This document shows, piece after piece, positions 39,404 through 48,366 of a stretch of DNA of 64,000 nt. The position numbers and the translations under genes were made by a program. The stretch is from Streptomyces mobaraensis NBRC 13819 = DSM 40847 (lineage in GTDB: Bacteria; Actinomycetota; Actinomycetes; Streptomycetales; Streptomycetaceae). Below the pieces are notes generated by a model. The model worked only from the letters and a program-made list of their open reading frames with translations, searched no databases and had not been told where the DNA came from. The stretch is from NCBI RefSeq assembly GCF_017916255.1, contig NZ_CP072827.1:930001-994000 (forward strand), in the 5' to 3' direction. The stretch's first letter is position 1. The number at the start of each line of letters is the position of its first letter.

Positions 39404-40837
39404 TCAACGCGGCGGCTTCTCCCGGGCCTCGTCCGTCGCGCGGCCCGGGGACGGCAGGCGGGTGCGGCCGAGGAGGCCCGCTTCCCAGCGGCCGACGCTG
39501 CCCGCCGTCGGGCCGGCCGGGCCGGAGCTCGCCTCCGCGGCGACCGCGCCGCCCCGCTCGGGCAGGCCGGACGGGATGACGGTGCCCTCCACCGCGGAGA
39601 CCTCCGGGCGGTCCGGGAGGAGCCGGGTGCGGTAGAGCAGGGTGACGGCGAGGGCGGAGGAGAGGCCGAAGGCGACGCAGCCGATCCAGGGCAGCCACGG
39701 GCACTCGTACTGCTTGCCCATGTCCATCGTCCAGCCGACGACCGCGTTGCCGCCGGCGGCGGTCAGTCCGGCGAAGACGTAGAACAGCCCGAAGTAGGTG
39801 CCGGCGAGCGTCTCGCGGCCGAACCGGGGGATCATCTCCAGCACGGCGGGGTGGGCGATCATGGTGCCGACGAACAGCAGCAGCGACCCGATCAGCATGA
39901 TCGTCATCCGGGGCACGACCTCCCGCAGGCCGTCGGGCGGTCCGTCGGCGCAGATCAGCAGCGGGGGGACGAACCCGAGGCCCATCAGGACGAGTCCGCC
40001 GCCGACCCACCGGCTGCCGCCGCCGTGCCGTTCCAGGGCCCTGGTGATGGGCATCTGGAAGAGGTTGACGGCGGCGCCGGCCCCGAGCAGCACCCCGGCC
40101 GCGCCCTCCCAGCCGGACGCCTGTTTCGCCCCGGCGGGCAGCAGCAGGCAGAGCTGGTTCTCCACGGTGAACATGCCGGTGGTGGCGAGGGAGAAGAGCA
40201 GGAACCGGCGGTTGCCGAAGACCTCCAGCCAGTCGCCGAGGACGGTGCTCCGGTCGGCGGCGGGGGCCGGCCGCTCCGGGATGACCATGGCCTGCGCGAC
40301 GGTGAGCAGCGCGTAGACGACGGCGGCGGCCACGGCGCAGATCCGGAAGTCGGCGCGGATCAGGACGCTGCCGAGGAGCAGGCCGATCAGTGAGCCGATG
40401 GTCGCGTAGACGTTGAGCAGGGCGAACGCCTCCGCCTTGCGGTCACCCGCCTCCAGGGCGACGTAGGCCCGGGCGGACGGGTAGAAGAGGCCGGCGGCGA
40501 GTCCGTTGAGCAGTGAGGCCCCGAGGACGACCGGCAGCGTGGTGCCGAAGGCGAAGAGGGAGAAGCCCAGCGTGCGCAGGGCGCATCCGGCGATGATGAC
40601 CGCGCGCGGGCCCAGCCGGTCGGCGGCCGAGCCGCCGAGGAGGAACAGGCCCTGCTGGCCGAGGTTGCGCACGCCGAGCACCAGGCCGACGAGCGCGTCG
40701 GACATTCCGAGTTCCTGACCCAGATATGCCGCGAGAAATGGCACCAGGATATAGAACCCGATGTCGATGCCAAACTGGTTGATCAGTAGCAGTCGCAATG
40801 CGAGAGGAAACTCGCGAGTGACCCGAAAAGCTTTCAT
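39404..40837 (-). CDS. MFS transporter, 12 TM helices
   Basis: Exporter-type permease of 477 residues. LRLLLINQFGIDIGFYILVP is helix 1, GGSAADRLGPRAVI is the loop 2-3 signature (GxxxDRxGxR) and LNGLAAGLFYPSARAYVALE resembles helix 5 of MdtH-type DHA1 members. The C-terminal 60 residues are soluble and Gly/Arg-rich. ATG 40837 is chosen because it begins at the basic MKAFRVTREFP lead; an upstream frame to 41044 has no coding character. The substrate is unknown. A near-perfect 12-bp-armed inverted repeat lies 128 bases upstream. Confidence 0.88.
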   Translation of the reverse strand: MKAFRVTREFPLALRLLLINQFGIDIGFYILVPFLAAYLGQELGMSDALVGLVLGVRNLGQQGLFLLGGSAADRLGPRAVIIAGCALRTLGFSLFAFGTTLPVVLGASLLNGLAAGLFYPSARAYVALEAGDRKAEAFALLNVYATIGSLIGLLLGSVLIRADFRICAVAAAVVYALLTVAQAMVIPERPAPAADRSTVLGDWLEVFGNRRFLLFSLATTGMFTVENQLCLLLPAGAKQASGWEGAAGVLLGAGAAVNLFQMPITRALERHGGGSRWVGGGLVLMGLGFVPPLLICADGPPDGLREVVPRMTIMLIGSLLLFVGTMIAHPAVLEMIPRFGRETLAGTYFGLFYVFAGLTAAGGNAVVGWTMDMGKQYECPWLPWIGCVAFGLSSALAVTLLYRTRLLPDRPEVSAVEGTVIPSGLPERGGAVAAEASSGPAGPTAGSVGRWEAGLLGRTRLPSPGRATDEAREKPPR

Positions 40838-41392
40838 GCGCGTCCCTGCATTCAGCTCGCACAGGCGGGAGGAATCCCCCTGAACCGAGGTGGGCATTGG
40901 GGCCCGGAGGGTTTGACAGTGCGCAAAGCGATAGGGACGGCTGCCGTCCTGACCTCGTGCTTCGCTCTGATCCACCATGGTGATCAGAGGCCGCGGCACC
41001 CCCGCCGTCCGGTTCGTCAGAATGCCCTTCCCGCGGGTTGTCACCCGGCGGGAAAAGCCGCACTCACTGACGTGGGATCGAGCGGTCGATCATATGCTTT
41101 TGCGGTGCATCCTCAACGACTCCCGACTGCGCTCGGAAGAATACGCACCCCACACGTTAGCAAAGCAAACGGATCCCGGATAGAGCGGACGCCGGGGACT
41201 TCAAGTGACACGGCCGAGGAGTGGCCGAATTTGTTTCCGCCTTTTTCTTCGAACAGGGGAACTCGCGTACTGTGCACTGGCCTCCGACGGCCGGAGCGTC
41301 AGGCGGCGGCGGGCCCGGGGAGTCCGTGGACGTCACACGACGGGGGCATTCAGGTCCGGGAAGCGGCCTGAGCGGCCGGGAAGGGGGGTGTC
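40838..41392. other. Intergenic region upstream of the MFS gene
   Basis: About 555 bases without a recognisable gene. Its left half has the inverted repeat at 40965-40989; its right half (41080-41270) is markedly lower in GC than the surroundings, with runs such as TTTTTCTTCG. No tRNA or small-RNA fold was identified. Confidence 0.5.
40965..40989. promoter_or_regulatory. Inverted repeat CTCTGATC...GATCAGAG, possible operator
   Basis: Left arm CTCTGATC-C-ACCA mirrors right arm TGGTGATCAGAG except for one inserted C. It lies 128 bases upstream of the MFS start and shows no other role, so it may be the site of an unlinked regulator. Confidence 0.4.
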
Positions 41393-41950
41393 TCAGACGG
41401 AAGCGGTTCGCCCACCGGCGAGGCCGAGCCGGTCGCGGATCACCCGCACGGCGGCCTCCGCGTCGTCCACCGTGACCGTGAACGAGCGCCCGTCGCCCAG
41501 CCGGAGCACAAAGCCCTCGCCCCGGCGCACCACGACCGCCGTCCCCTGCTCCGGCCGCCAGCGGTAGCCCCAGCCGCCCCACTGGCGGGGCGTGACCCGG
41601 GGCGCGAACACGGCGTCGACCACCTGGGCGAGGGGGATACGGGTCCGGGGCAGCCCGATGTGGCCGCAGCGGACCTCCAGCGTCTCCTTGTCGACCCGCA
41701 CCGCCACGTGCACGAACGCGACCGTGCCGTAGAGCATCAGCAGCCCGGCGGCGACGCAGCCGACGACGGACATCACCAGCGGGATGATCCCCGAGGTCCA
41801 GGGGTGCGCGACGGCCAGGTCGATGCCCAGCGCCATGCAGGCGGCTCCGGCGGCGGCGAGCAGCCACTGCACCCGGTTGGTGGCGCGGCCCGTCCAGACG
41901 GCGGACTCGCTGTCGTCGTGCCCCTTCGGGGCCTCCGGCTGGTCCCTCAT
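41393..41950 (-). CDS. Membrane protein with PH-like domain
   Basis: A 185-residue protein with two adjacent transmembrane helices (WLLAAAGAACMALGIDLAV and GIIPLVMSVVGCVAAGLLML, residues 28-72) followed by a soluble bacterial-PH-like domain (VRVDKETLEVRCGHIGLPRTRIPLAQVVDA, then WRPEQGTAVVVRRGEGFVL). Such proteins are common and uncharacterised in Streptomyces. Start ATG 41950. It is monocistronic between murI and the MFS upstream region. Confidence 0.8.
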   Translation of the reverse strand: MRDQPEAPKGHDDSESAVWTGRATNRVQWLLAAAGAACMALGIDLAVAHPWTSGIIPLVMSVVGCVAAGLLMLYGTVAFVHVAVRVDKETLEVRCGHIGLPRTRIPLAQVVDAVFAPRVTPRQWGGWGYRWRPEQGTAVVVRRGEGFVLRLGDGRSFTVTVDDAEAAVRVIRDRLGLAGGRTASV

Positions 41951-42049
41951 ACCAGGCAGCGTACCGAGGTTCCGCCCCGGCGGCAGGGGTCTCCACGGGG
42001 ACGGCCCGGACGCGTGCCCCGGCGGGACGACGCCGTCCCGCCGCCGGCC

Positions 42050-42838
42050 TTACGAGCGCCCCGCCCCCACCGTCGTCAGGGAGCGGGCCTCCGGGTAGCT
42101 CAGCGAGGCCGCGTCGAGGGCCCCTTCACGTCCGCCGAGCAGGACCGTCAGCCGGCCGGCCGGCTCCGCGTCCGGCGCCGGGTCGGCGCCGATCCGGCGC
42201 AGCGCCTGCGCGGCCACCGCGCCGGCCGAGCCGTGCAGCACCAGCGGCGGTCCGGCGGGCCGCTGGACGGCGGCCCGGATGCGCTCGGCGACCAGCTCGT
42301 AGTGGGTGCAGCCGAGGACGACGGCGCGGACGTCGCGCGGGGTGCGGGCCGCCGCCGAGGCGATGGCGGCGTCGATGGCCGCGTCGTCGGCCCACTGGAT
42401 CGCGTCGGCGAGCCCGGGGCAGGCCACCTCGGTCACCTCGACGCCGGCCGCGAAGTCGCGGATGAGGCCGCGCTGGTAGGGGCTGCCGGTGGTGGCCGGG
42501 GTGGCCCAGATGGCGAACGGGCCGCCGCCCGCCGCCGCCGGCTTGATCGCGGGCACCGTGCCGATCACCGGAAGGCCCGGCTCCAGTTCGTCCCGGACGG
42601 CCTCCAGGGCGTGGACCGAGGCGGTGTTGCAGGCGATGATCAGGGCGTCGGGACGCAGCGCGGCGGCGGCGCGGGCGCAGCCCAGGGCGCGCTCGGTGAC
42701 GTCCTGCGGAGTGCGGGGACCCCAGGGCATGCTGCCGGGGTCGGAGGAGAGGACCAGATCGGCGTCGGGCCGCAACCGGTGCACGGCGGCCGCCGCCGCG
42801 AGGAGGCCGTTGCCGGAGTCCATGAGCGCGATCTTCAC
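42050..42838 (-). CDS. murI: Glutamate racemase / Asp-Glu racemase family
   Basis: Cofactor-free racemase of 262 residues producing D-glutamate for peptidoglycan. MDSGNGLL near the start corresponds to the DSGxGGL substrate loop, IIACNTASVHALE holds the first catalytic Cys and VVLGCTHYELV the second. The sequence after the second Cys is shorter and more divergent than in typical MurI, so a broader Asp/Glu racemase role is possible. The GTG start at 42838 has no Shine-Dalgarno; a TAAAGT hexamer ends six bases upstream, suggesting a leaderless mRNA. Confidence 0.85.
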   Translation of the reverse strand: MKIALMDSGNGLLAAAAAVHRLRPDADLVLSSDPGSMPWGPRTPQDVTERALGCARAAAALRPDALIIACNTASVHALEAVRDELEPGLPVIGTVPAIKPAAAGGGPFAIWATPATTGSPYQRGLIRDFAAGVEVTEVACPGLADAIQWADDAAIDAAIASAAARTPRDVRAVVLGCTHYELVAERIRAAVQRPAGPPLVLHGSAGAVAAQALRRIGADPAPDAEPAGRLTVLLGGREGALDAASLSYPEARSLTTVGAGRS

Positions 42839-42994
42839 CCGGTCACTTTAATGGATGGGCGGCACACGGCTTAATGGGCCGACGGGGGACGGGTGCCCCG
42901 GCGCCCGTTTCGGCCTGACTTCTCCGGCCCTCCGCAACCGGCCGCCCGCGATCCGGGCGCCCCCGCCCGGGGCCCGTCGGGCAGACTGCGGCGG

Positions 42995-44164
42995 GTGAAC
43001 GCGCTGACATGGATCTCCGTCGGTTCCCTGGCCGCGTGGCTGTGGCTGCTGCTGGGCCAGGGCTTCTTCTGGCGCACGGACGTGCGCCTGCCGGACCGCC
43101 GGCCGCCGGACGACTGGCCGTCCGTGGCGATCGTCGTACCCGCCCGGGACGAGGCGGAGGTGCTCCCCGAGAGCCTGCCGTCACTGCTGGCACAGGACTA
43201 CCCGGGCCGGGCCGAGGTCTTCCTGGTCGACGACGGCAGCACGGACGGCACCGGCGAACTGGCCCGGTCGCTGGCCGCCGAGCGCGGCGGGCTGCCGCTG
43301 ACCGTGGACTCCCCCGGCGAACCCGGCCCCGGGTGGACGGGCAAGCTGTGGGCCGTACGGCACGGCATGGCGCTCGCCCGCGCCCGTACCGACGCCGAGT
43401 ACCTGCTGCTGACGGACGCCGACATCGCGCACGCGCCCGGCAGCCTGCGCGAACTCGTCGCGGCGGCCCGCGCGGCCGACCTCGACCTGGTGTCGCAGAT
43501 GGCCCGGCTGCGGGTGGTCACCCCGTGGGAGCGGCTGATCGTCCCCGCTTTCGTGTACTTCTTCTCGCAGCTCTACCCGTTCCGCTGGGTCAACCGGCCC
43601 GGCGGCCGGACGGCGGCGGCGGCCGGCGGCTGCGTCCTGCTGCGCCGGGAGGCGGCGGAGCGGGCCCGGATCCCGGACGCCATCCGGCACGCGGTCATCG
43701 ACGACGTGACGCTGGCGCGCGCGGTCAAACGCACCGGCGGCCGGATCTGGCTGGGCCTCGCCGAGCGGGTGGACAGCATCCGCCCCTACCCCCGGCTGGG
43801 GCAGCTATGGCGGATGGTGTCCCGCAGCGCCTACGCGCAACTCCTGTACCAGCCGCTGCTGTTGCTCGCCACGGTGGCGGGCCTGGCCGTGGTCTACCTC
43901 GCCCCGCCGGCGGCCGTGGCGGCCGGCGCCGCCGGCGGGAACGTCCCGGCCCTGGCCGCCGGGGCGGCGGCCTGGGCCGTGATGACGGGCACGTACCTGC
44001 CGATGCTGCGCTACTACCGGCAGCCGTGGTGGCTCGCGCCGCTGCTCCCGTTCACCGCCGCGCTGTACCTGCTGATGACGGTCGACTCGGCGGTCCAGCA
44101 CTACCGGGGCCGGGGCGCGGCCTGGAAGGGGCGGACGTACACCCGCCCCGAGGCCGCGCCCTGA
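42995..44164 (+). CDS. Family 2 glycosyltransferase, HpnB-like
   Basis: Membrane glycosyltransferase, 389 residues. WISVGSLAAWLWLLLGQGFF is an N-terminal helix, followed by VAIVVPARDEAEVLPESLPS, VFLVDDGSTDGTGELA (DDxS), LLLTDADIAHAPGSL (DxD-like) and VIDDVTLARAVKRTGG (ED-type base). Three hydrophobic helices close the protein. GPGWTGKLWAVRHG and the overall order match the hopene-associated HpnB family. No hopanoid gene lies near, so the acceptor lipid is inferred only. GTG 42995 begins at the helix; a frame to 42893 adds Pro/Arg-rich residues. Confidence 0.85.
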   Translation: MNALTWISVGSLAAWLWLLLGQGFFWRTDVRLPDRRPPDDWPSVAIVVPARDEAEVLPESLPSLLAQDYPGRAEVFLVDDGSTDGTGELARSLAAERGGLPLTVDSPGEPGPGWTGKLWAVRHGMALARARTDAEYLLLTDADIAHAPGSLRELVAAARAADLDLVSQMARLRVVTPWERLIVPAFVYFFSQLYPFRWVNRPGGRTAAAAGGCVLLRREAAERARIPDAIRHAVIDDVTLARAVKRTGGRIWLGLAERVDSIRPYPRLGQLWRMVSRSAYAQLLYQPLLLLATVAGLAVVYLAPPAAVAAGAAGGNVPALAAGAAAWAVMTGTYLPMLRYYRQPWWLAPLLPFTAALYLLMTVDSAVQHYRGRGAAWKGRTYTRPEAAP

Positions 44165-44195
44165 GCCCTCCCGGCGCCGCCGCGCCCGGCTGGTG

Positions 44196-45491
44196 TCACT
44201 TCCGTCCGGGCGTCCAGTTCATGCCCCAGCCGTACGCGCGGTCCAGCGTGCGCTGCGGGCTGACGCCCCGGTCGGGGACCAGGTAGCGGGCCTCGCGCTG
44301 GACGACGAGGTCGCCGCCGTTGTTGGTGATGAGGGCCAGCGCGCAGACGTTGGACGGCACGGTGCACTCGTCGAGCGAGAAGTCGATGGGCGCGCCGTGC
44401 TGCGGCTGGAGGGTGACCGTGGCGTGGAGGCCCGCGAAGCTGCTGGCCCCCTGGTAGATCGTGACGAAGACGAGGATGCGCCGGAAGTCACGGCTGTGGT
44501 CGAGGTTGATGGTGAGGTTCTCGCCCTGGGCCGCGGCGCCGGTGCGGTCGTCGCCGTCGAGGTGGATGTAGGGCGGGCGCTGGAGCGAGCCGAAGGAGTT
44601 GCCGAGGGCCTGGACGACGCCCTTCGTCCCGTCGTTGAGCTCGAAGAGGCAGCCGAGGTCGAGGTCCAGGTCGCCCTGGAGCGCCCGGGTGAGGCGGCGG
44701 CCCCAGCCGCCGCCCTTGGCCGGTTCCTGCTGCCGCATCTGCCAGTTGAGGTTGACGCGCAGCGCGCCGGAGGTGCCGCCCTGCTTGGTGAGCGAGACGG
44801 ACGGGGCCTGCTTGGTGAGCGTGACCTTGCTCAGGCTCACGGGCCGGGCGGCGGGGACCGCGGCGGGCGGCGCCGCGGGGGGAGCCACGGGCGGCGCCGC
44901 GGGGGGAGCCACGGGCGGCGCCGCGGGGGGAGCCGCCTGAGCCGGGGGCGCGACGGGAGCGGGCCCCGGATCGTCCACCGAGATGCCGAAGTCGGTCGCC
45001 AGGCCCGCGAGCCCTCTGTCGTATCCCTGGCCGACCGCCCGGAACTTCCACTCCCCCTGCCGCCGGTAGAGCTCGCCGAGCACGAAGGCCGTCTCGACCG
45101 TCGCGTCCTCGCTGTCGAAGCGCGCCAGCTCCGCGCCGCCCGCCGCGTCGAAGACCCGGACGTACAGCCCCGGCACCTGCCCGAACGTGCCGCCGTCGGC
45201 GGAGGCCGCGACCACCACGGTCTCCACCTCGGGCTCGACCGAGCCCAGGTCGACGGCGAGGGTGTCGGTCACCGCCCCGGCCGCCGGCACCTTGCCCTCG
45301 TGCCGTACCGCGCCGGAGGTGTGCACGGCCTGGTTGTAGAAGACGAAGTCCGCGTCCGAGCGGACCCGGCCCCCGGTGAGGAGGAGCGCGGAGGCGTCCA
45401 CATCCGGTACGCCGGGGCCGGTCCGCCAGCCCAGTTCTATCCGCACCGCCGGCGCCGGAATCCGGACATTGGTGCCCTTCTGCATCCCCAT
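44196..45491 (-). CDS. TerD-TerA fusion, tellurium-resistance-type protein
   Basis: A 431-residue two-domain protein. Residues 1-180 are a TerD-like domain ([52 protein letters not shown]). Residues 180-225 form a Pro/Ala linker of repeated PPVAPPAA. Residues 230-431 are TerA-like ([60 protein letters not shown]). Both parts carry acidic Ca-binding-type clusters. ATG 45491 follows GGGGTGG. TerD-family proteins act in stress and differentiation in Streptomyces; the fusion implies the two normally separate subunits work together. Confidence 0.88.
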   Translation of the reverse strand: MGMQKGTNVRIPAPAVRIELGWRTGPGVPDVDASALLLTGGRVRSDADFVFYNQAVHTSGAVRHEGKVPAAGAVTDTLAVDLGSVEPEVETVVVAASADGGTFGQVPGLYVRVFDAAGGAELARFDSEDATVETAFVLGELYRRQGEWKFRAVGQGYDRGLAGLATDFGISVDDPGPAPVAPPAQAAPPAAPPVAPPAAPPVAPPAAPPAAVPAARPVSLSKVTLTKQAPSVSLTKQGGTSGALRVNLNWQMRQQEPAKGGGWGRRLTRALQGDLDLDLGCLFELNDGTKGVVQALGNSFGSLQRPPYIHLDGDDRTGAAAQGENLTINLDHSRDFRRILVFVTIYQGASSFAGLHATVTLQPQHGAPIDFSLDECTVPSNVCALALITNNGGDLVVQREARYLVPDRGVSPQRTLDRAYGWGMNWTPGRK

Positions 45492-45691
45492 CTGCCACCC
45501 CTGTAGCGCGATTACCGGACGAGCCCCTGGTCAGGCCCTGAACATTCCGGTTGCTTACACGGGTCCAACGTACCGTGGCCCCCGAATTCTCCGGCTTCGC
45601 CCCGATTGGTCATCGGCACCGCAGGGGCCTCCGGAACCAACCCGGGTACCTGACTCCCCAACCGGCACATCGTGGGCTTAACTTAAGGGCT

Positions 45692-46216
45692 ATGACCTCC
45701 CCCCGCAGTGCCTACGGCAGCGGTTACTACTCCGCGTCGTCGTTCCCGGACACCCCCATCTACGACAGCCTCGTCGCCGAGCGGGGCACCCCGCAGATCG
45801 CCCCGATCCGGGTGTCGGCCCCCTTCGACGGCGGGAGTCAGCTGCCCGCGCTGCCCGCCCTGCCCTCCGGCCCCTCCGGCCACGGCCCGGGCCCGACGCC
45901 CGGGGCCCACCCGGTGCAGCCGCTGCAGAGCGGGTACGCCCAGCAGCAGCCGCAGTACGGGCAGGGCGGCCCGCAGCCGGCCGGCCTGCAGCAGGCGCCC
46001 GCGCCGTACATCCCGCAGCAGGCGTCGGCGCCGCGCGGCTACCCCGGGCCGCAGCAGTACCAGCAGCCGCAGGCCGGGCCCTCCGGCCCGGCGGGGTACG
46101 ACGCGATGCGCCCGGTGGCGCCGCGCCCGGCACCCGGCCCGTCCGGTCAGCCGGGCCAGCCCGGGGGGTATGAAGGTCCGTACCAGCGCCCGTACTCGGG
46201 CCCGGGGAGCTACTGA
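45692..46216 (+). CDS. Pro/Gln-rich hypothetical protein, DUF6643-like
   Basis: A 174-residue protein whose first 45 residues are conserved-looking (MTSPRSAYGSGYYSASSFPD, TPIYDSLVAERGTPQIAPI) while the rest is low complexity, rich in Pro, Gln and Gly with PQ-type repeats. I associate it with a streptomycete family of unknown role. ATG 45692 follows an AT-rich palindromic stretch (TTAACTTAA) that may hold its promoter. It is divergent from the TerD-TerA gene. Confidence 0.7.
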   Translation: MTSPRSAYGSGYYSASSFPDTPIYDSLVAERGTPQIAPIRVSAPFDGGSQLPALPALPSGPSGHGPGPTPGAHPVQPLQSGYAQQQPQYGQGGPQPAGLQQAPAPYIPQQASAPRGYPGPQQYQQPQAGPSGPAGYDAMRPVAPRPAPGPSGQPGQPGGYEGPYQRPYSGPGSY

Positions 46217-46344
46217 CCGACGGCGACGGGCGGCCGGACCACGCGTCGGCCGGACAGGACGTGACGCGACCGGGGTGCGGCCCGGCGCCGAACGCGCCGC
46301 GAACCGGCGGGTGCCCACCGGATCCGGCCGGGCAGGATGACCCC

Positions 46345-47262
46345 ATGGCTGCGTCTTCCGATCCCACAGGCCCTTCCGGTTCATCCGGCCCTTCCGGTTC
46401 CGCCGGTTCCGCCGGTCCCGCCGGCCCGTCGCCCTCGCTCCTGTCGCTCCACGTCCACCCGGTGAAGTCGATGGCGGGGGGCTCCCCCGGGGAGGCGGCC
46501 GTGGAGCCGTGGGGGCTCGCCGGGGACCGGCGGTGGATGGTGACCGCGCCCGACGGCCGGTTCCTCACCCAACGGCAGCTCCCCCGGCTCGCGTTGGGCG
46601 CGGCCCGCGGGATGCCCGGGGGCGGGGTGCGGGTCTCCGGCCCGGGGGCCGCGCCCCTGGACGTACCGGTGCCCGATCCCGGGCGGCGGGGCCTGGTCAC
46701 CGTGGAGGTGTTCCGGGACAAGGTCGAGGCGGTGCCCGCGGGGCCCGAGGCCGACGCGTGGCTGACCGCCTTCCTGGGCGTCGAGGCCCGGCTGGTGCAC
46801 ATGGACGACCCGGCGGTCCGGCGCCCGGTCGATCCCCGGTACGGGCGCCCGGAGGACCGGGTCGGCTTCGCGGACGGCTTTCCGCTGCTGCTCACCACCA
46901 CCGCGTCGCTCGCGGCGCTCAACTCGCTGATCGCCGAGGGCGAGCACCCGGGCGAGGGCCCGCTGCCGATGGACCGCTTCCGCCCGAACGTGGTGGTCGG
47001 CGGCACCGGCGCGTGGGAGGAGGACGGCTGGCTCCGGGTGCGGCTGGGCGAGGTGACCTTCCGGGTCGTCAAACCCTGCGGGCGCTGCGTCGTCACCACC
47101 ACCGACCAGCGCACGGCCGCGCGCGGCCGGGAGCCCCTGCACACCCTGGCCCGCCACCGGCGCGGCGCGACCGGCCTCGTCTTCGGGCAGAACCTCGTCC
47201 CGGAGGGCCCCGGGGTGCTGCGGGTCGGGGATCCGTTCGAGGTCCTGGACCGAAGCGACTGA
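46345..47262 (+). CDS. MOSC-domain protein (mARC/YcbX type)
   Basis: Molybdenum-cofactor-sulfurase C-terminal domain protein, 305 residues. An N-terminal Ser/Gly/Pro stretch is followed by MOSC_N (SLHVHPVKSMAGGSPGEAAV, GLAGDRRWMV) and the MOSC core (RFRPNVVVGGTG, FRVVKPCGRCVVTTTDQ). The Cys pair PCGRC is the likely cofactor-binding or sulfur-carrying site; mARC enzymes reduce N-hydroxylated compounds. ATG 46345 begins after a Pro-rich frame extension. It is probably monocistronic. Confidence 0.85.
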   Translation: MAASSDPTGPSGSSGPSGSAGSAGPAGPSPSLLSLHVHPVKSMAGGSPGEAAVEPWGLAGDRRWMVTAPDGRFLTQRQLPRLALGAARGMPGGGVRVSGPGAAPLDVPVPDPGRRGLVTVEVFRDKVEAVPAGPEADAWLTAFLGVEARLVHMDDPAVRRPVDPRYGRPEDRVGFADGFPLLLTTTASLAALNSLIAEGEHPGEGPLPMDRFRPNVVVGGTGAWEEDGWLRVRLGEVTFRVVKPCGRCVVTTTDQRTAARGREPLHTLARHRRGATGLVFGQNLVPEGPGVLRVGDPFEVLDRSD

Positions 47263-47467
47263 GCCGATCACAGCGTTCGCAAGCCCCACCCGCCTCAAGA
47301 CCGTCCGCGCGCCGGTGCGCCCACGTGCGCCCCGCCGCGAGCATGTGCGCCCCGGCGTCAACGTGCGGCCCTCCGACCTCCACCGGGAGTGATTCCGCCC
47401 TCCGCGACGCCTTTTCCCGCATGCGCCGCCTCCTGTGAGGTAATGAGACGCAGGGGGGGTGAGCTTC

Positions 47468-48130
47468 ATGAACGCGACGTCACGGACGCGGTCCTGGGCC
47501 CGGCGGTCCGCCTGCGGACTCGCCGGGCGCTTCGCCCGGCGCTTCGCCTGGCGCTGGCGGCGGAACCCGCTGCGCCGTCCCACCGATGTCCTGGAAAGCT
47601 GGGTCGGCTTGGCGGCGGTGGTCCTGATGCTCGTCGTCGGCCCGCTGGTGGGGCTGCTGGCGGGCTCGTCCGCCCACGCGGTGCTCCGGCAGACGGCCCG
47701 TGAACAGCAGTCGCACCGGCACCTGGTGAGCGCGGTCGCGCTCCGCCCGGAGCCGGTGCGCTCGGCCGCCGGCGAACGCGACAGCACGCCGGGGCGCGAC
47801 GGCTACCACCGGATCCTGGCCCGTTGGCCGGGCCCGGACGGCGGTCCGCACACCGGCCTCGTACCGCTCCGGGGTGCCGAGATACCCGGCCGGCGGTTCC
47901 CGCTCTGGACGGACGACCAGGGCCGGCTCGCCGGCCGCCCGCTCGACGGCACCACGGCGTCCGTCCACGCCGTGCTCGCCGGCGTCGGGGCCGGCGGGGC
48001 CGCGGCGGGCGCGGTGCACGGGCTGCGCCGCCTGGTCATGTGGCGGATCGTCCGGCGGCGGTACGAACGGTGGGACCGCGCCTGGGAACGGGCCGGGCAC
48101 ACCTGGGGCCGGGCCGACGCGGGGAGCTGA
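47468..48130 (+). CDS. Rv1733c-like transmembrane protein
   Basis: A 220-residue protein with a basic N-terminus (many Arg), a first helix WVGLAAVVLMLVVGPLVGLLA near 45-65, an extracytoplasmic segment with ARWPGPDGGPHTGLVPL and a second helix near 165-185 (VLAGVGAGGAAAGAVHGL), then a basic tail RRRYERWDRAWE. This is the layout of the Mycobacterium Rv1733c family widespread in Streptomyces. ATG 47468 sits eight bases after a G-rich ribosome binding site; GTG 47459 overlaps that site and is rejected. Confidence 0.8.
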   Translation: MNATSRTRSWARRSACGLAGRFARRFAWRWRRNPLRRPTDVLESWVGLAAVVLMLVVGPLVGLLAGSSAHAVLRQTAREQQSHRHLVSAVALRPEPVRSAAGERDSTPGRDGYHRILARWPGPDGGPHTGLVPLRGAEIPGRRFPLWTDDQGRLAGRPLDGTTASVHAVLAGVGAGGAAAGAVHGLRRLVMWRIVRRRYERWDRAWERAGHTWGRADAGS

Positions 48131-48366
48131 GCGCCGACCGGAGCCGGGCGGGGACGCGAGCCCGACGGGATCCCGGCCGGGACCCGAGCCCGACGAGGTG
48201 CCGGGCCCGACGAGGTGCCGGGTGCCGACGCGGGAGGCCGGGCGGCGTACGGGCGGTCAACTCCCGTGCCCGGCGCACGCTACGGTGGAGCGGCCGGTAC
48301 GCATCGGTCCCGGGCGGCGCATCCGTCCCGGGCGGCAGACGCACGAGGTGGGGGCGCGACAGCACC

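Noticed and set aside
40913..41371. Frame starting with a signal-peptide-like LTVRKAIGTAAVLTSCFAL
   Set aside because: After the hydrophobic start the sequence is random and low in coding bias, no ribosome binding site precedes it, and the 40965-40989 inverted repeat falls inside it.
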